From positions 868,001-932,000 of the forward strand of contig NZ_JASVDS010000001.1 of assembly GCF_030285365.1 (NCBI RefSeq): a stretch of 64,000 bases of DNA, written 5' to 3'. The DNA is from Roseateles subflavus. GTDB taxonomy: Bacteria; Pseudomonadota; Gammaproteobacteria; Burkholderiales; Burkholderiaceae_C. Made by a program: the position numbers and the translations under genes. This document shows positions 1-12,053 of this stretch, piece after piece. Positions within the stretch are counted from its first letter, which is position 1. Each line of letters starts with the position of its first letter. A model generated the notes under the pieces. That model was not told where the DNA came from. It made no database searches and was given only the letters and a program-made list of their open reading frames with translations.

Positions 1-487
1 GCACGGAGGTCGTGCCGGTGGTCGTGGCCACGGTCCGGTTGGCGAGCTGGTCGATGGCGTGGATGCCCGCGTTCGCCTTGACCGCGATGCGCACTTCCTC
101 GACGAAGGTCGTCACGGCGAAGGCCACGTCCTTCTGGCGGGTCAGGTTGTTGGTGGTGGAGCCGCACTCGAGGTCCACCGTGCCGTTCTGCACCAGGGGA
201 ATGCGGTTCTGCGAGGTCACCGGCTGGTACTTCACGTCCAGCTTGGCCAGGCCCAGCTGCTTCTGCAGGGCGCCGACGATGCGCTGGCAGATCTCGACGT
301 GGTAGCCCACGTACTTGCCGTCGCCCAGGGTGTAGGAGAGCGCGCCGCTGGACTCGCGCACGCCCAGCGTGACGCTGGCGCTGTCCTTGATCTTCTTGAG
401 CGTGTCCTCGGCGCGGGCCGGGGTGGCGGCCAGCGTGGCCAGTGCGGCCAGCGCGGCCAGGGTCGTGGTGCGGATGCGGGTCTTCAT
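1..487 (-). CDS. Amino-acid ABC transporter substrate-binding protein (partial, C-terminus beyond window)
   Basis: This is the N-terminal ~162 residues of a periplasmic solute-binding protein of the glutamate/aspartate (GltI, SBP_bac_3) family; the rest lies before base 1. A Sec signal peptide covers residues 1-26 and ends in an A-R-A cleavage site. It is followed by the family's first beta-alpha unit (VTLGVRESS) and the block PVTSQNRIPLVQNGTVDLECG that surrounds the ligand pocket. The start is the ATG at 487. The next gene upstream on the same strand is a close paralogue 38 bp away that shares the TSQNR and LVQNGTVDLECGST blocks, so this is a tandem duplication. No permease or ATPase gene is visible, but they could lie beyond the edge. 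The family is confident; the ligand (acidic amino acid) is inferred. Confidence 0.9.
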   Translation of the reverse strand, partial: MKTRIRTTTLAALAALATLAATPARAEDTLKKIKDSASVTLGVRESSGALSYTLGDGKYVGYHVEICQRIVGALQKQLGLAKLDVKYQPVTSQNRIPLVQNGTVDLECGSTTNNLTRQKDVAFAVTTFVEEVRIAVKANAGIHAIDQLANRTVATTTGTTSV

Positions 488-525
488 GGGGCGTCCTGTC
501 TCTTGGGATTTGGAAGGCGTGGGAT

Positions 526-1464
526 TCATTGCAGGGCGCGGTCCGAGGGCTGGCGGTAGAGCTGCAGCAGGGCCTCGGTGGGCGGCCAGTTGAGGTTCAG
601 TCCCTTGGGCGGGATGGGGCGCTGGAACCAGCGCTGGTAGATCTTGAGCGCCTCGCCGCTGTGCATGAGGCGGCTCAGCTCGCGGTCCACCAGCGCCTTG
701 AAGCCGGGGTCGTCGCGCCGCAGCATGCAGCCGTAGACCTCCGAGCTCATCGGCGTGCCCGTGAGGCGCCAGTCCTCGGGCTGTGCGGCCTTGGCGCGCT
801 CGCCCAGCAGCAGGGCATCGTCAAGCATCAGCGCGTCGACCTTGCCCGTCTCCAGGGACTGGAAGGCCTCGCCGTGGTCCCGCGCCGAGAGCAGCTGGAT
901 GCGGCCGCCGTGGGTCTCGTTCCAGGCGCGCAGCAGGCGCTCGGAGGTGGTGCCCGCCGTGACCACCGCGCGGCGGCCGGCGAGGTCGGCGAACTCCTGC
1001 AGCGGCGCGTCGCGGCGCACCAGCATGCGCGTGCTGACGATGAAGATCGAGACCGAGAAGGCGACGTGCTTCTGGCGCGCCAGTGTGTTGGACGTGGAGC
1101 CGCATTCCAGATCGACGGTGCCGTTCTGCACCAGGGACATGCGGTTCTGCGAGGTGACGGGCACCAGGCGCTGCGTGATCGCTGGCAGCTTCAGCTCCTG
1201 GCGGATGCCGTCGACCACCTTGAGCATCAGGTCCTGGGAGTAGCCCACGACCTGGCGGCGTGCGTCGTAGTAGGAGAAGGGCACCGAGGACTCGCGGTGG
1301 CCCAGGTTGATGGTGCCGGTGGCGGCGATGCGGCGCAGGGTCTCGCTCTGATCGAGCAGCGGGCTGGCCGCGCGCTCCGGGCTGCCGGCGGCCTGCGCCC
1401 TGCCGGGCTGGAGGGCCAGCAGCGGCAGCGCAAGGATCAGCAGGGAGACGAGGCGGCAAGGCAT
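526..1464 (-). CDS. Amino-acid ABC transporter substrate-binding protein (GltI-like)
   Basis: Complete 312-residue periplasmic binding protein of the SBP_bac_3 family. A signal peptide covers about residues 1-25. The mature part begins with a longer linker than its neighbour, then carries INLGHRESSVPFSYYD, the TSQNR block and LVQNGTVDLECGSTSNT, and a second lobe with GTTSERLL and a C-terminal WFQRPIPPKGLN segment typical of glutamate/aspartate binding proteins. It is a diverged tandem paralogue of the partial gene downstream (38 bp gap), so the two may form a bicistronic unit. Two palindromes that could be operators lie 137-182 bp upstream. The ligand specificity is inferred from the family only; it may be a signalling or orphan binding protein because no transporter genes are adjacent here. 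Confidence 0.9.
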   Translation of the reverse strand: MPCRLVSLLILALPLLALQPGRAQAAGSPERAASPLLDQSETLRRIAATGTINLGHRESSVPFSYYDARRQVVGYSQDLMLKVVDGIRQELKLPAITQRLVPVTSQNRMSLVQNGTVDLECGSTSNTLARQKHVAFSVSIFIVSTRMLVRRDAPLQEFADLAGRRAVVTAGTTSERLLRAWNETHGGRIQLLSARDHGEAFQSLETGKVDALMLDDALLLGERAKAAQPEDWRLTGTPMSSEVYGCMLRRDDPGFKALVDRELSRLMHSGEALKIYQRWFQRPIPPKGLNLNWPPTEALLQLYRQPSDRALQ

Positions 1465-1489
1465 GAGCGCCTGTCATGCAGGGGTCGTG

Positions 1490-1525
1490 CCATCTGGTGA
1501 AAACCCTGAGTCCATCGTCAGATGG
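1490..1525. repeat. Short inverted repeat upstream of the binding-protein gene
   Basis: CCATCTG at 1490-1496 is mirrored by CAGATGG at 1519-1525 with a 22-base spacer, just upstream of the start at 1464. It could be a regulator site or a leader hairpin; there is no direct evidence for either. Confidence 0.35.
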
Positions 1526-1600
1526 GCGTCGCGGGATGCGCCAAGTGCTTGATTTGTCGCGCAACACCGGGCGCGGCCGGCCAGGCGGGGCGGTCTTCCG

Positions 1601-1646
1601 GACGGATATCCGTCGGCCAGGCGGTGCGATGGACGGATTTCCGTCC
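1601..1646. promoter_or_regulatory. Paired palindromes, candidate operators
   Basis: A perfect 14-bp palindrome GACGGATATCCGTC (1601-1614) is followed by GGACGGATTTCCGTCC (1631-1646). The two share the half-site GACGGA/TCCGTC. Their centres are 31 bp apart, close to three helical turns, so two dimers would sit on the same DNA face. They lie between the stop of the gene at 1701 and the start of the binding-protein gene at 1464, and read toward the latter. The loops are too tight for a good terminator. Confidence 0.5.
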
Positions 1647-1660
1647 GGGGCGCCGCCGGG

Positions 1661-1676
1661 TGGGGTCAGGTCTTGC
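1661..1676 (+). repeat. Dispersed 16-bp repeat TGGGGTCAGGTCTTGC, copy 1
   Basis: This 16-base sequence is identical to intergenic sequences at 41392-41407 and, inverted, 49391-49406. Short GGGGTCAG elements at gene 3' ends resemble the REP-like repeats common in Burkholderiales. Confidence 0.6.
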
Positions 1677-1700
1677 GGAGCCTGGCCGCCACGCGCTCGC

Positions 1701-2111
1701 TCAGTCCTCGGGATCGCGGCTCAGGAAAGCGCCGGGATCCCGGCTCTGCGGCCTGGGCATCGCGGCGGCCCCCGTGTAGTGAATGACGCCCGTGCGCCGC
1801 CCGGTGTCTTCGTCCGTGGACGACGAGCCGTGGGTCGAGCCTTGGGTCGAGGCCGGCGGCGTCGGATGCCCCGGCGTCTGCCCGCCTGCCGACGGGTGGG
1901 TCATGCGCTGGATCGTCCCGCCGCCCACGGCGCTGCCTGCGCCGGACACATCGGCCAGGCGCTGGCGCTGGGCGACCATGCGTGCGGAGTCCATGACGCC
2001 GGAGCGCGGCATTGCCCCCGAGGCCGTGGCCGCCCGGCTGTGGGGGCTGGCATGGGCGGCGCCTCGGGCCTGCGGGCGGGCCGCGGCGTGCGTTGAGAGG
2101 GACGAGGCCAT
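1701..2111 (-). CDS. Small disordered hypothetical protein with a VAQRQRL...IQR segment
   Basis: A 136-residue protein rich in Ser, Ala, Gly, Pro and Thr, predicted to be disordered, with no membrane segment or signal peptide. The start is well supported: AAGGAA lies 6 bases upstream of the ATG at 2111. Residues ~41-70 read DSARMVAQRQRLADV then TIQRM. This resembles the VAQRxxL...VQR motif seen in proteins associated with extracellular contractile injection systems and the DUF4157 group. No such system or metallopeptidase is in the window, so that link is a lead, not an assignment. It is followed by a dispersed repeat and a palindrome pair, and preceded on the same strand by the PEP-CTERM gene. 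The function is unknown. Confidence 0.6.
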   Translation of the reverse strand: MASSLSTHAAARPQARGAAHASPHSRAATASGAMPRSGVMDSARMVAQRQRLADVSGAGSAVGGGTIQRMTHPSAGGQTPGHPTPPASTQGSTHGSSSTDEDTGRRTGVIHYTGAAAMPRPQSRDPGAFLSRDPED

Positions 2112-2201
2112 GGCGGTTCCTTTCGGGCTGGATGCACGAGATGGGGCGCCGGGCCCCGCGTGGCCCGCCCCCTCGAATCCGGGGGGGCAGGCCGCGATCG
2201 C

Positions 2202-2873
2202 TCAGGCGGCGGTCGAGGCGCGACGGCGGCGCGCCACACCCACGCCCACGGCGCCCAGGGCCAGCAGCGCCAGGGTCTGGGGCTCGTCCACCTGGGCCTT
2301 GCCGTCGAGGGCCAGGTCGTGGAAGAAGTACTGGCCCGTGCGGTCCTTGAAGCCGCCGGTGTAGATCATCTTCAGGTCGAAGACATCGCCGGCGTTCAGC
2401 CACTGGTCGATCTTCACGTCGAAGTCCAGATCGGCAAACTTCGGGCCGGAGTTGAAGGCCAGCAGCGGCTCGGTGAACTCGATGCCGTTGACGACCTTCA
2501 CCAGCTTCCAGTTGGCACCGCGGCAGGACGCCGGGGCGCCGTACTGGCAGTCATTGTTCTTGATGCTGAAGCGGAAGTCCGTCAGCTGCAGGCCCTGCGC
2601 GGCCTTCAGGCCCAGCGTGAAGACCGGGTTGGTGCGGTTGCCCTCGTAGTAGCCCTTGGACCACGGATTGTTCGGGATGAAGTCATAGGCCCAGGCCCAG
2701 GCCGGCAGATTGCCGCCGATCGTGGAGGACGCGATGCTGGCGTCCTGCTGGCAGGCCTTGTTCATCTGGCAGCCATTGTGGTGGTTGAAGCTCAGCAGCA
2801 CATCGGCGTGCGCGAGGCCGGGCAGGCTGGCGGCAAGGCTCAGCACGGCGGGGATCAGGAAGCGTGGCGTCAT
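2202..2873 (-). CDS. PEP-CTERM-type exported protein
   Basis: A 223-residue exported protein of unknown function. An N-terminal signal peptide (residues ~1-23, ending AHA) precedes a beta-rich body with four or more cysteines (NGCQMNKACQQD, NNDCQYG, ASCRG) that probably pair after export. The last ~25 residues are a sorting tail: the motif EPQTLAL, a hydrophobic stretch (ALLALGAVGVGVA) and a terminal Arg cluster RRRR. This is the tripartite PEP-CTERM anchor that is processed by exosortase/archaeosortase-type enzymes. EPQ replaces the usual PEP, a common variant. No exosortase is in the window, so it must be encoded elsewhere. The gene is divergent from the SARP regulator at 3043 with a 169-bp shared upstream region. 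Confidence 0.8.
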   Translation of the reverse strand: MTPRFLIPAVLSLAASLPGLAHADVLLSFNHHNGCQMNKACQQDASIASSTIGGNLPAWAWAYDFIPNNPWSKGYYEGNRTNPVFTLGLKAAQGLQLTDFRFSIKNNDCQYGAPASCRGANWKLVKVVNGIEFTEPLLAFNSGPKFADLDFDVKIDQWLNAGDVFDLKMIYTGGFKDRTGQYFFHDLALDGKAQVDEPQTLALLALGAVGVGVARRRRASTAA

Positions 2874-3025
2874 GGAGATTCCCTCGAGTGGTTGTGATGG
2901 ATGGCGCGCAGCGTATCGAGGGCCCGTAAGCCGGACGTGAGCGGGTCGGTATCAGCGCGGGCCCGCCCGATCGTGGGGGCGGCGCGCTGAGCGCACCGGC
3001 CGGGGCCCGCAGGCCCATCGGCGCT

Positions 3026-3042
3026 GATAGAGTGCCGCGCTG
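3026..3042 (+). promoter_or_regulatory. Candidate -10 element immediately before the SARP start
   Basis: A GATAGAGT stretch ends about 10 bases before the ATG at 3043 and no Shine-Dalgarno sequence is visible. This suggests a very short leader or a leaderless transcript. Confidence 0.3.
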
Positions 3043-6000
3043 ATGAACGCCGCCCCCGTGATGCTGACCCTGTACGGCCCCATGCGCCTGGACCTGCCGG
3101 AGGGAGCAGGCGCCCTGCGCTACGCCAAGGGGCGCGCCCTGCTGGCCTTCCTGGCGCTGCACCGGGACCAGTGGGTCGCTCGGCGCACGCTGGCGGCGAT
3201 GCTGTGGCCCGCGCTGGAGGAGTCCCGCGCGCTGACGAACCTGCGCCAGGTGCTGTCGCCGCTGCAGCGGGTGCTCGGGCAGGACGGCGGGGCGCTGGGC
3301 CTGCGGGCGGAGCGGGACCGGCTGATGCTGCAGGCGCACCCGGGCCTCGTCATCGATGCCTGCCTGCTGACAGCGCCGGTGCCGGACCTCACCGACGAGG
3401 CGGTCCGGCAGCAGCTCCTGGCCCGCCTGCCGCAGGCCGGCCAGCCCTTCCTGGCCGACCTGTGCCTGCCCGAATGCCCCGACTTCGAGACCTGGCGCGC
3501 CGAGGCCGCGGCGAGCCTGCGGGACCGCCACCGCGGCCTGCTGCGCCAGCTGCACGACGCGCAGCGCGCGGCCGGGCAGCTGGAGGCGGCCGTGGGGTCG
3601 GCACGGCAGGCCCTGGCGCTGGACCCGCTGGATGAGGCGAGCGCCGCCCGCCTCATCCAGCTGCTGCTGCAGCTGGGGGACCGCCGCGGCGCCGAGCAGG
3701 TGCTCGCGCAGACGGACCAGCTGCTGGTGCGCGAGCTGGGGCATCGCGCCAGCCCGGAGCTGCGCCGCCTTGTGGACACGGAGCGCCCCGCGCCCGCCGG
3801 GACGGCGCCGGCCTCCGCGGTGGCCAGCCGCTGGGAGCGCCGCCACCTCGCGCTGCTGTGGATCCATCCCCCGCCGGGGCCCGACACCGACGAAGCCTGG
3901 CACGCGCTGGCGGCGCAGCTGGACGCCGTCCGCGCGCAGATGCAGCGCTGGGGCGCCCGCTGCCTGAGCGGTGCGGATGCCGGCCTGCTGGCGGTCTTCG
4001 GGCTGCGGGCGGAGGGCGAGGCCCCCGAGTGGCGTGCGCTGCTGGCCGCGCAGGACCTGCTGGGCCACTGGCCGGCGGACCCGGGCGCGCCGGTCGCAGG
4101 GGTGCCGGGGCTGGCGCTGGACTGCGGGGCGGAGCGCCTGCGCTTCCAGGCGAGCCACTGGCAGCTGATGAGCCGCCAACCCGAGGTCCTGCGCACGCTG
4201 GCCGGGCGGGCAGGGCCTGGCGAGCTGCTGCTCGGCGCCGGCGCGGTGGAGCGCCTGGCGGACCGCGTGCGCTGCGACGCGTCGGCGATCGACGGCCATC
4301 CCGGCGCCCGGCGCTGGCTGGGGCTGCGCGGGCTGGACCCGGCCGCGCTGCCCTCGCGCACCTGCCTGGGCCGCGAGCTGCCGCTGCAGGACCTGCGCCT
4401 GCACTGGCTCGCCGCCTGCCGCGGGCAGCCGGCCTGGGTCATCCTGCGGGGCGAGGCGGGCATCGGCAAGACCACCCTGGCCGCGAGCTTTGCGCGCTCA
4501 CTGGAGGGCAGCTCGGCCCTGCGCCTGTCCTGGTCCTGTCGCCTCGAATGGCAGCACCAGCCGCTGGCGCCACTGCGCGAATGCCTGCAGCGCCTGCCGG
4601 CGACGGCGCAAGCCCTGCTGCCGGCCCGCCTGCAGCAGCTGCTGCAGGGTCAGGTCGTGCCCGGCCCGGCGCTGTTCGATGCCTGCTTCGCCTGGCTCGA
4701 CCGCCTCTCCGCCCGCCAGCCCGTGCTGCTGTGGGTCGACGACCTGCACTGGGCCGACCTGGCCACGCGCGAGCTGCTGGCCCGCTACGCCGCCTGGATG
4801 GACCGGCAGCGCCTGCTCATCCTCGTCAGCAGCCGGCCGGAGGTGGTGCTCGAGTCCGCGGGTGCCGATCCCGTGTGCATGGACGTCCAGCCCCTGACGG
4901 CACCGGCCGCGCAGCAGCTGCTGCAGGCGCTCGATGCGCAGGGGCGCCTCAGCAGCGCCCGGCGCGCGTCCATCCTGGAGGCGGCGGCCGGCATTCCGCT
5001 GCTGATCGAGGCGATGGTGCAGGGCGAGCTGGAAGGCCGGCCGTCCGCGGGGGGCGGCATCGTCGCCCTCATGCAGGCGGAGCTGGACCGTCTCGGCATC
5101 AACAAGCCGGTGCTGCAGGCCGCCGCCCTGATCGGCCCGCGCTTCGACGCGGCGCTGCTGGCGGAACTGCTGGCCGAGACCCTGCCCGCCGCGGCGGTGG
5201 CGCAGGCGCTGCAGCGGGCGGCGGAGTGCCGGCTGGTGGTGCAGGAGGACGAGTCCCGGGCCCTGGGGGACGGGGTCTACCGCTTCCGCCACGCCCTGCT
5301 GCACGAGGCGGCGGCCCAGGGCGCCCTGCCGGCCCAGACCCGGCCCTGGCACGCACGCCTGGCCGAGCTGCGCGCCCGGCGGGGCGATGCCCCGGGGCTG
5401 CTGGCCCGCCATCTGGCGGGAGCCGGGCACCTGCAGGCGGCCTGCCAGGCGTGGTGGGAGGCCGGGCAGCAGGCCCTGCTACAGGAGTTCGCCGCCGATG
5501 CGCAGGCCTCGCTGGAGGAGGCGTCGCGCCTCGCGGTGGCCGACCCGGGCGGCGATGCCCGCGCGCGCTGGCGCCTGGATCTGGACCGCGTCCGCGCCCT
5601 GCAGATGCATGAGGGCTACGGCTCCGCCGAGGCGCACCGCCTGTGCCGGCAGCTGCTGGCCGCGGCACCCGACGAGGACGCCGCCGAGTCCGCACCGGCG
5701 CGCCTGCGCTTCGTGGCCCTGAGCCGGCTCTACATGGGTGCCGGCTCCCAGGGCGAGAGCGGCGGCCTGCGCGTCGCGCGCCAGCTGGAGCAGGAGGCGC
5801 TGACCGATGCCGAGCGCCTCACCGCCTGCTTCGCGCTGGGCAATTCGCTCTTCTGGCGCGGCCGCTTCGAGGAGGCCCGCCACTGCCAGCTGCAGGGCCT
5901 GGCACTGCTGCCCGGCCTCGACGCCGAGGCGCGCCGCCAGCACCTGGGCGATGACGCCGGCGTGCTGCTGCTGGCCTTTCACTGCTGGACCCTGTGGTTC

Positions 6001-6618
6001 TGCGGCGATGGCGCCGGGGCCGACGCCGCCGTGGAGCAGGGCCTGGCGCTGGCCCGCCAGGAAGGTCGCAACCACGGGCTGTGCTTCATGCTGACCTTCG
6101 CGGCGGCCATGAACTGGACGCGCGGCCGGCCGCACCCGGTGCTGCGCCATGCCGGCGAGGCGCTGGCGCTGGCCACGCGCCTGGGCTACCCGCTGTGGCA
6201 GGGCATGAACGGGCTCTTCCTGGCCTGGGCCCGTGTGCGCACCGGCCATGCGGAGGTGGCCGCCCAGGTGCTCCAGGCCGCCGAGCAGGCCGACCGGGCC
6301 TACAAGGCCGGCCGCAGCACGGCCCGCTGGATCCTGGCCAGCACGCTGGAGCTGCTCAAGCAGCACGAGCTGGCGCTCAAGCTGCTCCACCAGGCCTTGC
6401 CCGATGCCCTCGAGGACGAGGACCACTACTGCCGCCCCGGCCTGCTGATGCTGCTGTCCGACTGCGAGCGCCGCGCGGGCGACTGGAGCCGGGCGCAGGC
6501 GCTGGCCTCGGAGGCCTGTGCGCTGGCGCGCGAGCAGGGCGCGGTGGGGTGGCTCACGCGGCATGCGCCGGCCCTGGCGCAGGAGCTGGCCCGCGAGCGG
6601 CGGGCGAGCCCGGCCTGA
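3043..6618 (+). CDS. Large SARP/BTAD-AAA transcriptional regulator with a degenerate cyclase-like domain
   Basis: A 1191-residue regulator. Residues ~5-100 form an OmpR-type winged helix and ~105-250 a bacterial transcriptional activation (BTAD) domain, as in SARP regulators. Residues ~265-440 follow the layout of a class III nucleotide cyclase (ERRHLALLW, then GADAGLLAVFG), but the metal-binding aspartates of active enzymes are absent, so this part is probably non-catalytic. An AAA/STAND ATPase follows with Walker A GEAGIGKTT (K476) and Walker B LLWVDDLHWAD near residue 565, then an all-helical TPR-like C-terminus. There is no LuxR-type C-terminal helix-turn-helix. It is divergent from the PEP-CTERM gene and may control it. 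The input signal is unknown. Confidence 0.85.
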   Translation: MNAAPVMLTLYGPMRLDLPEGAGALRYAKGRALLAFLALHRDQWVARRTLAAMLWPALEESRALTNLRQVLSPLQRVLGQDGGALGLRAERDRLMLQAHPGLVIDACLLTAPVPDLTDEAVRQQLLARLPQAGQPFLADLCLPECPDFETWRAEAAASLRDRHRGLLRQLHDAQRAAGQLEAAVGSARQALALDPLDEASAARLIQLLLQLGDRRGAEQVLAQTDQLLVRELGHRASPELRRLVDTERPAPAGTAPASAVASRWERRHLALLWIHPPPGPDTDEAWHALAAQLDAVRAQMQRWGARCLSGADAGLLAVFGLRAEGEAPEWRALLAAQDLLGHWPADPGAPVAGVPGLALDCGAERLRFQASHWQLMSRQPEVLRTLAGRAGPGELLLGAGAVERLADRVRCDASAIDGHPGARRWLGLRGLDPAALPSRTCLGRELPLQDLRLHWLAACRGQPAWVILRGEAGIGKTTLAASFARSLEGSSALRLSWSCRLEWQHQPLAPLRECLQRLPATAQALLPARLQQLLQGQVVPGPALFDACFAWLDRLSARQPVLLWVDDLHWADLATRELLARYAAWMDRQRLLILVSSRPEVVLESAGADPVCMDVQPLTAPAAQQLLQALDAQGRLSSARRASILEAAAGIPLLIEAMVQGELEGRPSAGGGIVALMQAELDRLGINKPVLQAAALIGPRFDAALLAELLAETLPAAAVAQALQRAAECRLVVQEDESRALGDGVYRFRHALLHEAAAQGALPAQTRPWHARLAELRARRGDAPGLLARHLAGAGHLQAACQAWWEAGQQALLQEFAADAQASLEEASRLAVADPGGDARARWRLDLDRVRALQMHEGYGSAEAHRLCRQLLAAAPDEDAAESAPARLRFVALSRLYMGAGSQGESGGLRVARQLEQEALTDAERLTACFALGNSLFWRGRFEEARHCQLQGLALLPGLDAEARRQHLGDDAGVLLLAFHCWTLWFCGDGAGADAAVEQGLALARQEGRNHGLCFMLTFAAAMNWTRGRPHPVLRHAGEALALATRLGYPLWQGMNGLFLAWARVRTGHAEVAAQVLQAAEQADRAYKAGRSTARWILASTLELLKQHELALKLLHQALPDALEDEDHYCRPGLLMLLSDCERRAGDWSRAQALASEACALAREQGAVGWLTRHAPALAQELARERRASPA

Positions 6619-6628
6619 AGGGCGGCGC

Positions 6629-7555
6629 TCAGGCGGGCGCGTCCTCCCACAGCACGGCCGCGATCTTCCAGCCCCGGGCCGTCTTCACGCAGGACAGCAG
6701 CTTGCGGCCGCGCCCCTCGAAGGCCTGGCCCTCGCGGAGGCCGGCCTTGGCGTAGTGCAGCCGGACCTGCGCCAGCCCGCCTTCCTGCTCGATGTGCAGG
6801 GCCTCGGCCTCTTCGTGGAACTCCCGCAGCGTGCCGTCGGCCAGCCACTGGGCGCGCGGCTCGATGAACTGGCGCGGGTCCATGCTCGTGAGGGTGTCGC
6901 CGCTGCGCAGCACGACGCGGGCGTCCGGTAGGAGCCAGTGCGGCAGCGCCGCGACGGTGGGGATGCGCCCGGCGCGGTTGTCGAAGGCGCCGAGGAAGCG
7001 CCGCACCAGGGCCTCGATCTGCTGCACGTCGGTGCCGGCCTCGCCCGGAGCCTTCCATTCGTAGACGCGGGAGAGCCCCTCGTGCGCCTCCGTCTGCTGC
7101 AGGCCCAGGTCCTGGAAGCCGATGTCCATCAGCACGCGGCCGGAGCTGTCGTTGTGCGGCGCGGTGGTGGCCAGCAGGTGGCGAAGGCCGAGTACCTCGT
7201 GGGCATAGCGCAGGGACGCGGCGGCGGCCTCGCGGGCGTAGCCCCGGCCCCAGTGGCGTTCGGCGAGGCCGTAGCCGAGGTCCGGCTCCGGCAGCCCGTC
7301 GCGATGGATCAGGCCGCACAGGCCGAGCGCTTCGCCGTCGGACTTGCGCTCCACGCACCAGAAGCCGTGCCCCTGCGTCCAGTAGCGGCTCAGCAGACGG
7401 TCCCGCATCCACTGGCGGGCCTGCTCGGGCGTGCTGACGCCCGGGTCGGCGATGTTGGCCTTCCACGAGGGCTCATTGATCAGGCCCAGGATGAAGGGCA
7501 CGTCGCGGTCGTCGAACCAGCGCAGGCGCAGGCGTTCGGTCTCCAGAATCTGCAT
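6629..7555 (-). CDS. GNAT N-acetyltransferase fused to an NTF2-like domain
   Basis: A 308-residue two-domain protein. Residues ~1-170 are a RimJ/RimL-type GNAT acetyltransferase ([14 protein letters not shown] start; acetyl-CoA loop around [12 protein letters not shown]; FxxxGFQDLG near the end of the domain). Residues ~180-308 are an NTF2/SnoaL-like (DUF4440-type) cone fold: a helix with [13 protein letters not shown], then strands to a terminal [10 protein letters not shown]. The ATG at 7555 is preferred over longer forms because GGAG lies 8 bases upstream and the family's N-terminus begins there. It is convergent with the SARP gene (10-bp gap) and divergent from pyrF. The substrate is unknown. 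The fusion may couple acetylation to binding of a small ligand, which is inference. Confidence 0.85.
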   Translation of the reverse strand: MQILETERLRLRWFDDRDVPFILGLINEPSWKANIADPGVSTPEQARQWMRDRLLSRYWTQGHGFWCVERKSDGEALGLCGLIHRDGLPEPDLGYGLAERHWGRGYAREAAAASLRYAHEVLGLRHLLATTAPHNDSSGRVLMDIGFQDLGLQQTEAHEGLSRVYEWKAPGEAGTDVQQIEALVRRFLGAFDNRAGRIPTVAALPHWLLPDARVVLRSGDTLTSMDPRQFIEPRAQWLADGTLREFHEEAEALHIEQEGGLAQVRLHYAKAGLREGQAFEGRGRKLLSCVKTARGWKIAAVLWEDAPA

Positions 7556-7660
7556 CGTCGGGGCTCCGGGGTGGGCAAGCGGGCGAGGGCGGCGGATGTC
7601 CGCCCAGAAGCGAGACAATACGGCACCTTCACCAGCCCAGCCCGCTCAGGGGTGCGATCC

Positions 7661-8500
7661 ATGACCTTCCTCCAGCAACTCCACGCCGCCGAACGCCTCA
7701 ACCAGTCGATGCTCTGCGTGGGGCTGGATCCGGAACCGGCCAAGTTCCCGGGCGCCTGGAAGGGCGACGCCGGTCGCATCTTCGACTTCTGCAGCGCCAT
7801 CGTCGACGCCACCAAGGACCTGGTGAGCGCCTTCAAGCCCCAGATCGCCTACTTCGCCGCCCACCGTGCCGAGGACCAGCTGGAGCGCCTGATGGCCCAC
7901 ATCAAGCGCGTGGCGCCGCAGGTGCCGGTGATCCTGGACGCCAAGCGCGGGGACATCGGCTCCACCGCCGAGCAGTACGCCCGCGAGGCCTTCGTGCGCT
8001 ACCAGGCGGATGCCGTGACGCTGTCGCCCTTCATGGGCTTCGACACGATCGAGCCCTTCCTGCGCTATGCCGACAAGGGCGTGATCGTGCTGTGCCGCAC
8101 CTCCAATCCCGGCGGCAGCGACTGGCAGAACCAGCGCCTGGCCGACATCCCCGGCCAGCCGCGCCTGTACGAGCACCTCGCCCACCTGGCGCAGACCGAG
8201 TGGAACAAGACCGGCCAGCTGGGCCTCGTGGTGGGCGCGACCTTCCCCGAGGAGATCGCCCGGGTGCGCGAGATCGCCCCGACGCTGCCGCTGCTGATTC
8301 CCGGCGTGGGCGCCCAGGGCGGCGACGCCGTGGCCACGGTGCGCGCGGGCTGGCGCGGCACGGCCGAGGGCAGCACGGCGCCGATCATCGTGAACTCCTC
8401 CCGCGCCGTGCTGTATGCCAGCAGCGGCGAGGACTTCGCCGCCGCCGCCCGCCGCGTGGCGCTGGCGACACGCGAGCAGCTCAACGCCGCCCGCGGCTGA
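7661..8500 (+). CDS. pyrF: Orotidine 5'-phosphate decarboxylase
   Basis: PyrF (279 residues) catalyses the last step of de novo UMP synthesis, decarboxylating OMP in the cytosol. The N-terminus carries [13 protein letters not shown], and the catalytic tetrad segment is [12 protein letters not shown] (Asp-Lys-Asp). The phosphate-binding C-terminal part is [10 protein letters not shown], matching the longer type II (class 2) bacterial form. The start is the ATG at 7661, where the conserved N-terminus begins; the open frame extends further upstream but only as the shadow of the divergent gene. A -10-like GACAAT lies about 45 bp upstream. This is a single gene, not in a pyrimidine operon. The assignment is secure. 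Confidence 0.97.
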   Translation: MTFLQQLHAAERLNQSMLCVGLDPEPAKFPGAWKGDAGRIFDFCSAIVDATKDLVSAFKPQIAYFAAHRAEDQLERLMAHIKRVAPQVPVILDAKRGDIGSTAEQYAREAFVRYQADAVTLSPFMGFDTIEPFLRYADKGVIVLCRTSNPGGSDWQNQRLADIPGQPRLYEHLAHLAQTEWNKTGQLGLVVGATFPEEIARVREIAPTLPLLIPGVGAQGGDAVATVRAGWRGTAEGSTAPIIVNSSRAVLYASSGEDFAAAARRVALATREQLNAARG

Positions 8501-8636
8501 GCCCGCCGCAGGCCTGCGCCTGCGCATTCCTTCTCGCTCCCCCGGCGCGCGTGAGGCACGGGCCGCATTTGCCGGCCCGATCCGCTGGTCAGCCGGCTCG
8601 CCGTGACCGAGACTCACCCCCTGGCGTGACCCCGCG

Positions 8637-11963
<3,327 letters not shown>

Positions 11964-12053
11964 GGGGCCGACCCGGGGCGCTGCCACAATCCCGGCGCGG
12001 CAGCCCCGGCCTTGCGGGGCGCCGGTGTCCCGCCTCCCCTGTGTGCCTACCTC

